Assembly (NCBI GenBank): GCA_027563935.2
Contig: CM050454.1
Coordinates: forward strand, 22,255,501 to 22,319,500
Reading direction: 5' to 3'
DNA from: Costus lasius
Taxonomy: Eukaryota; Streptophyta; Magnoliopsida; Zingiberales; Costaceae
Length of the DNA stretch: 64,000 nucleotides
Part shown: in pieces, positions 47,350 through 56,809 of the stretch
Position numbering within the stretch: the first letter of the stretch is position 1
Layout of the letters: each line of letters opens with the position of its first letter
Notes under the pieces: generated by a model
Seen by the model: the letters and a program-made list of their open reading frames with translations, nothing else
Told to the model about the DNA's origin: nothing
The model's database searches: none
Program-made: the position numbers and the translations under genes

Positions 47350-48345
47350 ACCTCTTATGAGGTAATCATGGATAGATTAGTTGGGAGAGTTTTTTTTACT
47401 CCTAATTCATTTCCTTTGGTTTTTTTTCCTTTGGCATAGTAAAGGTAAAATGATTTGCCAAATAATATATGATCTTTTCACCTCTTATCTATAAACATGG
47501 ATAGGTTAGTTGGGAGAGTGTTTTTTTACTCCCAATTCATTTCCTTTGGTTTTTTTTCTTTGGCATAACAAAGGTAAAATAATTTGCTAAATAATGCATG
47601 ATCTTTTCACCTCTTATCTATAAACATGGATAGGTTAGTTGGGAGAGTGTTGTTTTTACTCTGGAGTCATTTCCTTTGGCATAGCAAAGGTAAATCAATT
47701 TGCTAAATAATGCATGATCTGTTCACCTCTTATCTATAAACATGGATAGGTTAGTTGGGAGAGTGTTTTCTTACACCCAATTCATTTCCTTTGGTTTTTT
47801 TTTCTTTGGTGTAGAAAAGGTAAAATAATTTGCCAAATAATGTATGATCTTTTCACCTCTTATCTATAAACATGGATAGGTTAGTTGGGAGAGTGTTTTT
47901 TTTACTCCCGATTTATTTCCAATGGTTTTTTTCCTTTGGCATAGCAAAGGTAAAATAATTTGCTAAATAATGCATGGTCTGTTCACCCCTTTATCTATAA
48001 ACATGGATAGGTTAGTTGGGAGAGTGTTTTTTTACACCCGATTCATTTCCTTTGGTTTTTTTTTCTTTGGCGTAGAAAAGGTAAAATAATTTGCCAAATA
48101 ATGTATGATCTTTTCACCTCTTATCTATAAACATGGATAGGTTAGTTGGGAGAGTGTTTTTTTTACTCCCGATTTATTTCCAATGGATTTTTTCCTTTGG
48201 CATAGCAAAGGTAAAATAATTTGCCAAATAATGTATGATCTTTTCACCTCTCATTTATAAACATGAATAGGTTAGTTGGAAGAGTGTCATACTGAAGATT
48301 GGAGGGTTGCTTGTTGAATCCGTGTTTATCACATAGAAATATCTC
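47350..48345 (+). repeat. 130-bp tandem repeats derived from tRNA-Phe
   Basis: ACATGGATAGGTTAGTTGGG occurs at 47495, 47624, 47740, 47870, 48001 and 48131, with diverged copies near 47365 and 48261. Spacing is 116-131 bp, mostly 130. Each unit is a decayed tRNA-Phe 5' half plus the spacer of the tRNA cluster (AAATAATTTGCCAAATAATG and CTTTTCACCTCTTA). The copy at 48258-48332 still has a full-length but degenerate tRNA shape, with GAAGATTGG at the anticodon arm and TTGAATCC at the T arm. Confidence 0.9.
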
Positions 48346-48439
48346 TTCTTTAGTTTACTCTTACTCATCTATTCCATTTTTTTCCTTAACTAGGAGAGGT
48401 AAAATGATCTACCAAATAATTTATGATATTTTCATTTTT

Positions 48440-48740
48440 TAATAATTAAATGAGAATAGCTCAGTTGGAAGAGTATTTGACTAAAGATCTAGAGATTCAT
48501 ATGTTCGATTTGTACTTATTGAATTAAATTATTATTATTATTATTATTTTTACTCCTTATGATCTTTCCACCTCTCATCTCATCTGGTAAATGTGGATAG
48601 GTTAGTTGGTAGTGTAAGAGGTAAAACAATATGCCAAATAATTTATGATTTTTTCACCTTTGAATGGCTAATGGGGGATAGCTCATTTGGGAGAGCATTA
48701 GATTAAAAATTTGAAGGTCTCAATGTTTGATTGTATAGAA
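48440..48740 (+). pseudogene. Three further degenerate tRNA-Phe copies
   Basis: ATGAGAATAGCTCAGTTGGA (about 48449), a remnant GTGGATAGGTTAGTTGGTAG (about 48592) and GGGGGATAGCTCATTTGGGA (about 48673) each begin like the intact tRNA. The first and third keep a full-length outline with substitutions in every arm. Confidence 0.75.
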
Positions 48741-49508
48741 TTCTTTTTTTTTTATTTACATGTATAAATTTGCTTTTGCACTCTTATAAACTTAGAGGTC
48801 ATAAAGTATATAAAGGATAATTGTAAGTAAATATATTACTTCATGTATCAGAATAATAGCTTAATGAGAGTATCATGTTGAAATTCGATATAGAATTTAA
48901 CAAAATAAAAAAAAAATGAGTTCATGTATCACCGTAGAGGCCTCTTTTTGTTCTTGCTTGAAGATGGAAAGGAGTGATTACATTTACAAGAACTAATTAT
49001 ATAATGCGAAGAAGGGGTGGAGTACATCCAGAAGTCGATCCTTACAAAAAACTACAACACGGAATTGAGACATAAAATTAAGGGGAGAGAACAGGAGGAG
49101 TCGTCATCCTCCTCAGGAAGATTAGCTTGACATCAAGTTGAGGAGAGCTTCATCGTCAAAACTCACTCGAGAAGTTGTATAGAGCTACAAGAGAGAATTA
49201 TTTCTTGCTTGAATAAAGGGGGAAAACATAACTTGACACTTGGCTAGAGAAGGAAGCAACCTACATGTACATGTTTTAACGAAGCACTTGAGTGGTTTTG
49301 TTTCCTTTTTGTCCTCGTGAAGACGGATTCCAATCTTGGAACGGAGACCACCTTCTTTAGGAGCTGTAGATGTTGTTCTACTTGAAGGGGAAAGTGAGAT
49401 CCACACTCCATGCTTGCTTGCCATTTGGAGTAATCTTATGATATGGTTGGTTGGATTACCAGGAGATGGGGAGAATGCCTCCCTCATGCACTTTTGAAGA
49501 AGCCTTTA
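48741..49508. other. No gene recognised
   Basis: AT-rich at first, then a segment with short minus-strand frames (49185-49487) that I do not recognise. 49449-49500 repeats the phrase at 43807-43860. Confidence 0.45.
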
Positions 49509-49644
49509 GGGTGTGTTTAGTAGAACTGAATCCACCGTGGAAAAGAAGAATGAATCTAGATGACTTTCCATTTAGATTCTTTTCATCTAGATTCATTGCT
49601 CTTTCCTTCCTTTCTACAATGGATTCCGTTCTACTGAACATACC
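49509..49644. mobile_element. 136-bp MITE with TTA duplication
   Basis: The left end GGGTGTGTTTAGTAGAACTG and the inverse of the right end GGTATGTTCAGTAGAACGGA agree at most positions over about 26 bp. TTA flanks both sides (49506-49508 and 49645-49647), as in Tourist-like elements. It is too short to code. Confidence 0.72.
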
Positions 49645-49689
49645 TTAAAGAGTGGAATATTCTCTTCCATGGATTCCGTTCTGCTTGGA

Positions 49690-50200
49690 CACAACGATGC
49701 GAGCTCAGACGGAGGTCCGCAAACGTGGTGTCGATGCGGCGAAAGGGTCGGCGCTCCATCTTCCGCCCCGTGTACTCGAAGCCGACTAAGGCGGAGATGG
49801 AGGAGAGCCATCGGACGACATCGTTGACAGCCATTTCCCCTTGTCTTCCCTTGCGCCTGTGAGCTCGGACGAGAGGGGAGGGGCGGCTATGAGCTTGGCT
49901 GCGAGAGGAGATGGGGGCAGCGAGCTCGGATGAGAGGGGAGGGACGGTGAGCTCGGATGCGAGAGGGACGGCAAGCTCGAATGAGAGAGGAGGGGGCTGC
50001 AAATGCGGGCGGCGAGGGGGCTATGAGCTCGGATGAGAGGGAGAGGGACGGTGAGTTCGATCGAGAGGGGAGGGTCTGCGAACTCGGGCGGCGAGGGGGC
50101 TGTGAGCTCGGACGAGAGGGAGAGAGACGGTGAGCTCGATCGAGAGGGGAGGGAGCTGCGAACTAGGGCGGTGAGGGGGTTGCGACCGCGGCTCTTGTGC
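49690..50200. repeat. GC-rich GAGCTCGGACGAGAGG repeats
   Basis: Repeats of GAGCTCGGATGAGAGGGGAG with local order of about 79 bp (for example CTATGAGCTCGGATGAGAGG at 50021 and CTGTGAGCTCGGACGAGAGG at 50100). The block is far more GC-rich than the surrounding DNA. Frames on both strands are Ser/Pro/Arg-rich and reflect the repeats only. Confidence 0.75.
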
Positions 50201-50430
50201 TAGTTCTTTCAAACTCTGGCAAGAGGATGGACCAGGCTTCGTCTGTGCAGTCCTTCTCGACGGTTGCTCCTGCGTTGGTGTTGTCGAGCTCGAGCAAGCG
50301 GATGGATCCAGCGGGGAAGAAGAAGTACATGAAGCAGGTGACCGGGAGGCACAACGACACGGAGCTCCACCTCGCGGCACAGCGCAGAGACCTCGCTGCG
50401 GTGAGGCAGATTCCCTCCGATTTGGAGGGA
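50197..50430 (+). pseudogene. Fragment of an ITN1-like ankyrin-repeat gene
   Basis: The + strand encodes SSSKRMDPAGKKKYMKQVTG followed by RHNDTELHLAAQRRDLAAVR. In plant ITN1-type ankyrin/PGG-domain membrane proteins this is the region just before and at the first ankyrin repeat. Homology stops at about 50412 and sequence resembling the repeats resumes. The ankyrin array and the PGG membrane domain are missing. In the 5' direction a shorter SNSGKRMDQASSVQSFST gives a partial duplicate of the Ser-rich stretch. This is a captured or truncated first-exon fragment. No promoter is apparent. Confidence 0.72.
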
Positions 50431-50770
50431 GGGGGCGAGCTGGCGAGCTCGAACGAGAGGAGAGGGCGCGAGAATGCGGCGAACGAGGCGAGAACACAGT
50501 GAACGAGGTGAACGAGGGAAATGAAATGAATTTCTCTCTAATTTGGAGGGAACATTTTGGTGAGAAAGGAAATAATTTTTTTCCTTTCCTTCTTTTATTC
50601 TCTTTTTGAAATTAAAGAAATAGAAAGAAAGGAAGATTTTTTTCTCCCCTGAGAAATCTCTGCTTTTGAAACAAGCTGTTAACTTTATTATTAGGAGATA
50701 AGAAAATTAAAAATAAATAAATTGATCATCATCTGCTTTATCACAACCGTACGATGGATATATGAGAAGA
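50431..50770. other. Spacer; no gene
   Basis: Purine-rich then T-rich sequence, with TTTTTTTCCTTTCC-type runs and the phrase TTTCTCTCTAATTTGGAGGG. It leads into dioxygenase copy 3. Confidence 0.5.
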
Positions 50771-51440
50771 GGCGGCACACCAGAGTCGATAGATATCGGA
50801 AACCCTTCCTTCCGCTTGATTCCCGCCAAACTCCCCTTTCTTTCGTACAAGTTGGTCGAAACACAACAACTCTTCGCCTTCCTCTTCCTTCTCGATTTTC
50901 GAGTCCCGCTGCCTCTCTGGGGATCTTGCAAAGATGCCATCTCCATCTTTGTTTCCGGTGTGATCTGGAACGAGGGAAACGCTGCTACTCCCATCGTCGT
51001 GACCAGATCGGGTTGGATCCCGTGATTCACGAGCTGGAAGCATCCGAAGGCTGCCGCCGCGGACTTGAGATGTTCAACGTACGATCCTCCGTCTTTCGGC
51101 GAGATCAGCGTCCTGAAGTTGATTTCCAGCGGGCCCCAAGCTATCTCTTCTTCCTGAGGGAAGATGTGATGCAGAAAGTTGATTTTGGTACGTGGAGGGA
51201 GTGGCTCAGGTACCCAGGCAACTCGTTGTGTTTCAGCCGCCGATTCCGGCCCGTTGGCCTGCGGTCCCGCGACCAGTGACGGCGGTGGACCACGCAACTC
51301 CGGTTGGACAAGCATTGACAGCGGTGGAGCTCGGAATTGCCGAGGCCCTCATTAAAGTACAGAAGAACTTTGGAGGAAGGAAGAAGAAAAATTTAAACCA
51401 AAGGAATGTGATGATGGCATGCCTTCCAAAATTGACCTGA
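50770..51440 (-). pseudogene. 2-oxoglutarate dioxygenase 5' fragment, copy 3 (best preserved)
   Basis: The minus-strand frame 51315-50707 reads through EEEIAWGPLEINFRTLISPK, then YVEHLKSAAAAFGCFQLVNH and GIQPDLVTTMGVAAF to QITPETKMEMA. This is the DIOX_N region of plant Fe(II)/2OG dioxygenases. After about residue 140 the frame turns into Arg/Lys-rich sequence without a donor that I can link to a next exon. The HxD...H iron site and RxS 2OG site are absent. An upstream candidate ATG (about 51426) is followed by a stop, so no proper start is found. Copies 1, 2 and 4 are the same fragment in other states. Confidence 0.8.
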
Positions 51441-53297
51441 CCTGCAAGAAGAGGTGAGTGTTCTCGGGGACACCATTCCCTTCCCTGCTTTATGCTCCTT
51501 GTTCCATGAAACTTAAACCAAGCAGTAATTAGACTCAAATTTCTAATAAACAGAAACTGTTTCTTTCATTTTTTTAGTGAATGGTTGCTGCGTACAACAC
51601 AAAGATCTGAAAGAATTGAGTTGAATTTTTTTTCTCGCATGTGTTAAGGTATTTGCCGGAAAGATTATGATGATATAAGGACATTGATTTTGTTTTTTCT
51701 TTCTCGTTCATGTTCTGCCCTTTTCCTTTCTTTATAATAGCGGTATAATACGCCAAATGATGATTACTTGGTTATCTTTTCTTTGCTCAATAGCCAAGCA
51801 CGGATAGCTCAGTTTGAGTTCGATCCATGCCCACCGCATTTAATTATGTGTTTTAACAGGTTACTTGGTGATAAATATAAATTTATACCCATTAATGCTC
51901 TTATTTATTTGTGCCTATTATCTCTTTTTGCATTGTTACAATGCCAAAGACCACAAAGCATAGTGGGGATAGATGCAAGCAAACACATTACTTGTTGCAA
52001 TAGTGGTGACCATGGAAATAGCTCTGTTGGGAGAATGTCACATTATGGAATTAAAGGTGGGTGTGTTCAATCCTTCCTCATCTTAATTATACTTTTTAGT
52101 ATGTTAGTTGTCAATAAATATATTACTATTTCACGTATCACTTGCATTTTTATAGCTATTAATATTCTTATTTACTCACATATATTGTTGTTTTTGCACT
52201 GTTATAGCTGCAATTCCATAAAGTATGGTGAGCATAGTTGTAAACTTCTTCTTCACTTACTTTTTTGTTGCCATTAACACTGTTATTTACTTGCATATAT
52301 TATCATTTTTTTGCTTTCACAACTATGATGACCATAGGAATAGCTCAATTGGGAGTGTCCCAATGTGCTTGATCTATGCTCATTTTACTTAATTATATTT
52401 TGTTGTTAGCCGTCAAAAAAATACATTATTGTTTAATTTATCACTTGCAATTTTATAGTCATTAGTACCTACATATATTTACTTGTGCATACAATTGCTT
52501 TTGCATTGCTACAATTGAAATTGCCATATAGTATAATGGGATGTGTGTCAAACTAAATAGTTGAAGGTTGCCTTTTTGATCCATGCTCATTGTGCTTAAT
52601 TGTGTTTTTTAATAGGTTAGCTGAAAGAAAATACATTTCATCATGTATTATGTTTTTAATTGGTTAATCGTTGCAAAGATCTTATGAAGAGCTTTGTCCT
52701 AGAGGTCAATTTGGGGCAGTACATAATATCCTAGAGTGGACCTTAAATTAAGAAATGCATATCCTAATCTCCTTGAGTTGGTTGGACATGTTGGCCACCA
52801 TCTCATGAAGGTGTTGGGTGCTTAGAGTAGGGCCATCAAGTTTGAGGCAATTCTATAGGGAGCACTAAACGTAGTAGTCATGACTAAGTTTAGTTGAATG
52901 ATGAAAATGTGAAGTTTGGGCCCTTTGTTATACTGAAATACGTGAGCTTCCTATAGATCTAAATGAGTGTGAGTCTAAGCAAGTATACAAATAATTAGAA
53001 TTCAAAGCGAAGAAATAAGCAAGTAAAAAACTATGATTCAACTACAAGAAGCTAAGCAAGTGACTAAAATTACTTGTGAAGCTTTCTTCCTGAGCAGGGG
53101 ATGAAATTTGTGTGTCCTTGATTTCTCAAATGAAAGTTACAATTGAATGATAACTTGCTAAGTATTTGAGTTACAATTGAATCATAACTTGCTAAGTAAT
53201 CAATATCAACTAAGATAATTTCAAAGAACTACAAAATAATTACAAGTTTGAACAAATGAATCCCTTGAACTTTGTAATGGAAAAACTTGACCAAGGT

Positions 53298-53334
<37 letters not shown>

Positions 53335-53865
53335 CACTTTTGACTTGCTGTCCTAAATGAAAACATAAACTAGAAGTAGATATCTTAGGTATATCCTAGT
53401 GTAGGTACTGAGAATTAAGTTACAAGTTAACAAGTTAACATGATCTACTAAGCTCTGCATGTAAGAGTGGTATTTTGTTGGAATTAAGAGTCATTTGTTT
53501 TTTATTTGATCAAATTTTGAGCTTCAAATTCAAAAAAGATATATGCTAGTTTAAAATGAGCTAAGCTAGGATGTTTTGCTCTGACGCTACATGATGTTGG
53601 TTGGGCTAAAGATTCTGTTGATTCTAAGGTTCAAGATTTAAATCTATTACTAGTTATGAATAAAGTTACAATTAGTGACCACTATGTTTTGATTAAGGCC
53701 ACTGTAACTAGGGAAAACTAGACACGAGTTGGTTACACCATGGAAGCTGATATACAACCTACAAAATAAGATGAGTTCAAGTACTCACCTAAGGTCTCTT
53801 TTGATAGAAGAGGCCTCCTCTTATTCTCGCTTGAACATATAGATGAGTGAATACATACACAAATG
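51441..53865. other. Non-coding with decayed tRNA-Phe remnants
   Basis: 51797-51838 (CACGGATAGCTCAGTT then GTTCGATCCATGCCCACCGCA) is a tRNA-Phe with its middle deleted. Two weaker echoes are at 52008-52080 (GGAAATAGCTCTGTTGGGAG) and 52328-52385 (GGAATAGCTCAATTGGGAGT). A segment at 52490-52780 is repeated at 54700-55010 with small changes (TTGCCATATAGTATAATGGG; GAGCTTTGTCCTAGAGGTC). A run of 32 T is at 53303-53334. No protein gene recognised. Confidence 0.6.
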
Positions 53866-54075
53866 GAATGTTCCATGTACGATCCTCCGTCCTTATTAAA
53901 GAGTACAAAAGAACAATGGAACAAAGAAGAGAAATTTAAACCAAATCGTCTGTGATGATGACATGCCTTCCAAAATTGATCTGATCTGCAAGAAGAGGTG
54001 AGGGTTCTTGGGGACACCTTTTCCCTTTCATGCTTTACTCTCCTTGTTCCATGAAACTTAAACCAAGCATTAACA
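53860..54075 (-). pseudogene. 2-oxoglutarate dioxygenase upstream fragment, copy 4
   Basis: TTCCATGTACGATCCTCCGT is joined to the sequence that in copy 3 lies near 51345-51510 (AAATTTAAACCAAA; ACATGCCTTCCAAAATTGA). The main DIOX_N block has therefore been deleted and only upstream parts remain. The following 270 bp up to the tRNA at 54347 also parallel the region after copies 2 and 3. Confidence 0.7.
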
Positions 54076-54346
54076 AATTTCTAATAAACAAAAAACTATA
54101 TCTTTCATTTTTTAATGAATGGTTGCTGCGTATAAAACTAAGATCTGAATTATTTGAATTTATTTTTTTGTTGTTGCATGTGTTAAGGTATTTGCGATAA
54201 ATATTAAGTTTGGATATCATAAGGAAATTGAACTTTGTTTTTCTCTTTCCTCATTCACCTCCTCCCCCATTCCCTTCTATGTAATAGTAGTATACAATTT
54301 GCCAAATAATGATTCATTGGTTATCTTTTTATTTCTTATCACCTAA

Positions 54347-54351
54347 GCGGG

Positions 54352-54394
<43 letters not shown>

Positions 54395-54419
54395 GCGTGT
54401 TCGATCCACGCTCACCGCA
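54347..54419 (+). tRNA. tRNA-Phe (GAA), copy 4
   Basis: 73 nt, identical to the three copies at 46.4-46.9 kb although 7.4 kb away and with a different 5' flank (TTATCACCTAA in place of TTAACAACTAA). The GAA anticodon and both internal promoter boxes are present. It lies downstream of dioxygenase copy 4, as the first cluster lies downstream of copy 2. Confidence 0.95.
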
Positions 54420-55195
54420 TTTAATTATTACTTATTTTAATAGTGTACTTTACAATAAATATATTGTTGAAGCACATATAATTGTAAACTTCTTGTTGAC
54501 TTGCTTTTTTTGTTGTTGCCATTAACACTGTTATTTACATATATTATCATTTTTCTGCTTTCACAATTATGGTGACTATAGGAATAGCTCATCAATGTGC
54601 TTGGTCTATGCTCATTTTGCTTTATATTTTGTTGTTCGTTAGCCGTCAGAAAAATACATTATTGTTTAATTTCTCACTTGCAATTTTACAGTCATTAGTA
54701 CATATATTTACTTGTGTATATCATTGCTTTTGTATTGTTACAATTGAAATTGCCATATTGTATAATGGGATGAGTGTCAAATTAAAAGGTTGAAGGTTGC
54801 CTTTTGATCCATGCTCGTTGCGCTTAATTATGTTTTTTTGATAGGTTAGCTGCAAGAAAATACATTTTATCATGTATTATACTTTTAATTGGTTAATCAT
54901 TGCAAATATTTTATGATGAGCTTTGTCCTAGAGGTCGATTTGGGGCAGCATCTAATATCCTAGGGTGGGCCTTAAATTGAGAAAGACATACTAATCTCCT
55001 TGAGTTTGTTGGACATGGTATTGTACAAGCATTTTACTTGTAAATTTTTATATAATTGCTTTTGTCTTTGCTTAATTTTTTTGGTTAAATACCATCTGCA
55101 ATGTGAGCGAGTTGGTATACGCAGAATTTTTTAATGGAAAAGTTAAGTCCGTGATAGTTTACTTGTCGCTGTAGTAGACTTAATGTGCTCAGGGT
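54420..55195. other. Non-coding
   Basis: Continues the duplicated block (54490-55010 parallels 52230-52780). It contains no gene I recognise. Confidence 0.55.
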
Positions 55196-56167
55196 GGCTC
55201 AATAGTTGATTTGTTGAGTGTGTAGTTTTAATTTAAGTAAATTCGACGTAATTATGCCCATACAACGTTATAGTTTGACTTTTTTTTTTGGTATAATTGC
55301 ATACAATTTTATTTAGCTTTTAGCTTTTGATTCAAGGCTCGTGACGGCAATGTTTTCTGTTATGCAACTGATATTTTTCTTCTCTTGTATATCAACTTGT
55401 CACAGCCATGCATATAAATCAGCGAAATGATACCATTTCTACTGAAGTATATTGTAACACCAGATGCCCACAAACTCTGTAGAGGAAGGTAAGGAAATTA
55501 TTAGTAGGAAATGGTCATCTCAATACTTTGCAGAATATAATTATAGACTACCACCCTACAATACTTGATTAGACACTATGCCGATGAATAAGTATACGAC
55601 ATACATACATAGCTAGCCACCTAAATTTGTATGTTGTTAGATCACTGAATTTGAGACTGCTCGATGTCAACATCCAACCTAGGCTCAATAGTTGATTTGT
55701 TGAGTGTGTAGTTTTAATTTAAGTAAATTCGATGTAATTATGCCCATACAACGTTATAGTTTGATTTTTTTTGGTATAATTGCATACAATTTTATTTAGC
55801 TTTTAGCTTTTGATTCAAGGCTCGTGATGACAATGTTTTCTGTTTTGCAGCTGATATTTTTCTTCTCTTGTATATCAACTTGTCACAGCCATGCATATAA
55901 ATCAGCGAAATGATACCATTTCTACTGAAGTGTATTGTAACACCAGATGCCCACAAACTCTGTAGAGGAAGGTAAGGAAATTATTAGTAGGAAATGGTCA
56001 GCTCAGTACTTTGCAGAATATACTTTGGACTACCACCCTCCAATACTTGATTAGACACTATGCCGATGAATAAGTATACGACATAAATACATAGCTAGCC
56101 ACCTAAATTTGTATGTTAGATCACTGAATCTGAGACTGCTTGATGTCAACATCCAACCTAGGCCCGC
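55196..56167. repeat. 486-bp direct tandem duplication
   Basis: GGCTCAATAGTTGATTTGTT starts at 55196 and 55682. The two copies match over the full unit with scattered substitutions and small indels. The unit covers the 3' flank and the last codons of the DUF1677 gene, so 55642-55685 is an extra copy of that gene end (minus strand, LDVDIEQSQIQ then TGA). Confidence 0.93.
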
Positions 56168-56639
56168 AGCTGATTGCCCTCACAATCATGGATCCAGGAG
56201 GCGTCGCCTTGATGATTCTGCGTTGCTCCGAGCTTTTCCTTGCTATATCCCGCATGGAGACTGCTAAGGAGAGCTTGGGGTTGAGCCTAATGGTTCTGTT
56301 GAACTTGGAACACAGGGACATGTGTGACCGCATAGCCTCTTCTTTTGTCATCGTGTCACTATTGCTTCGCCTCATCTGCTCCTTCACTGCCTCCGAGCAT
56401 AGCCCACAAATCCATTTGCCATCAAACAACTCTTTGACTCGTCGTATGTATGTAGGGGTGCATTCCTCTGACATCCCACAGCACTCGCACCCAACGCTCT
56501 CCACTTCATTTCCTGCTGTCACCTTCTCCAACTCTTGCATGATTTTGATGCTGGTATTCATGGTGAACTGGCGCCTGCACCCTTTGATGAATTCCCTGAT
56601 CCTTAAAAGTTTCCTCAGTACACTCTTTCCTACATCCAT
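56121..56639 (-). CDS. DUF1677 family protein
   Basis: 172 residues, single exon, ATG at 56639-56637 and TGA at 56123-56121. The DUF1677 domain is plant-specific and of unknown function. Its hallmark Cys cluster is clear: VGCECCGMSEECTPTYIRRV (Cys51, 53, 54, 60) and KWICGLCSEAVKEQ (Cys78, 81), which suggests metal binding. The N-terminus is basic. The C-terminal third carries RSHMSLCSKFNRTIRLNPKL and an Arg/Ser-rich stretch, as usual in the family. No signal peptide or membrane segment is visible. The last 14 codons and 3' flank are duplicated in tandem downstream (55196-56167). The gene is probably functional, with a TATA box at a suitable distance. Confidence 0.9.
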   Translation of the reverse strand: MDVGKSVLRKLLRIREFIKGCRRQFTMNTSIKIMQELEKVTAGNEVESVGCECCGMSEECTPTYIRRVKELFDGKWICGLCSEAVKEQMRRSNSDTMTKEEAMRSHMSLCSKFNRTIRLNPKLSLAVSMRDIARKSSEQRRIIKATPPGSMIVRAISCGPRLDVDIKQSQIQ

Positions 56640-56792
56640 ATATAGAGAAGACAGAAATTGAGTTCTTCAGGCTAGTAGCGTGAGGTATAGCAAAAATAGT
56701 TACAGATCATATGAACACACTTTGGTAAATCTTGTATAATAACAAGGAGCTGCGCTGCTTGTTTATCAGTGGGGTCATGGGGCTGCAGGCTC

Positions 56793-56802
56793 CATTTTAT
56801 AG
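56793..56802 (-). promoter_or_regulatory. TATA box for the DUF1677 gene
   Basis: On the minus strand CTATAAAATGG lies about 155 bp upstream of the ATG, giving a leader of about 120 bp. Confidence 0.55.
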
Positions 56803-56809
56803 ATGCCAC

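Noticed and set aside
50021..50497. 158-codon Ser/Pro-rich minus frame
   Set aside because: GC-rich simple repeats and the antisense of the ankyrin fragment; no domain.
50722..51279. 185-codon plus frame
   Set aside because: Antisense of dioxygenase copy 3, whose minus strand has the DIOX_N motif.
51797..51838. Fifth functional tRNA-Phe
   Set aside because: The A-box wording is followed directly by the T arm; the anticodon arm is deleted.
56140..56661. 173-codon plus frame
   Set aside because: Antisense of the DUF1677 gene; the minus frame has the family cysteine pattern.
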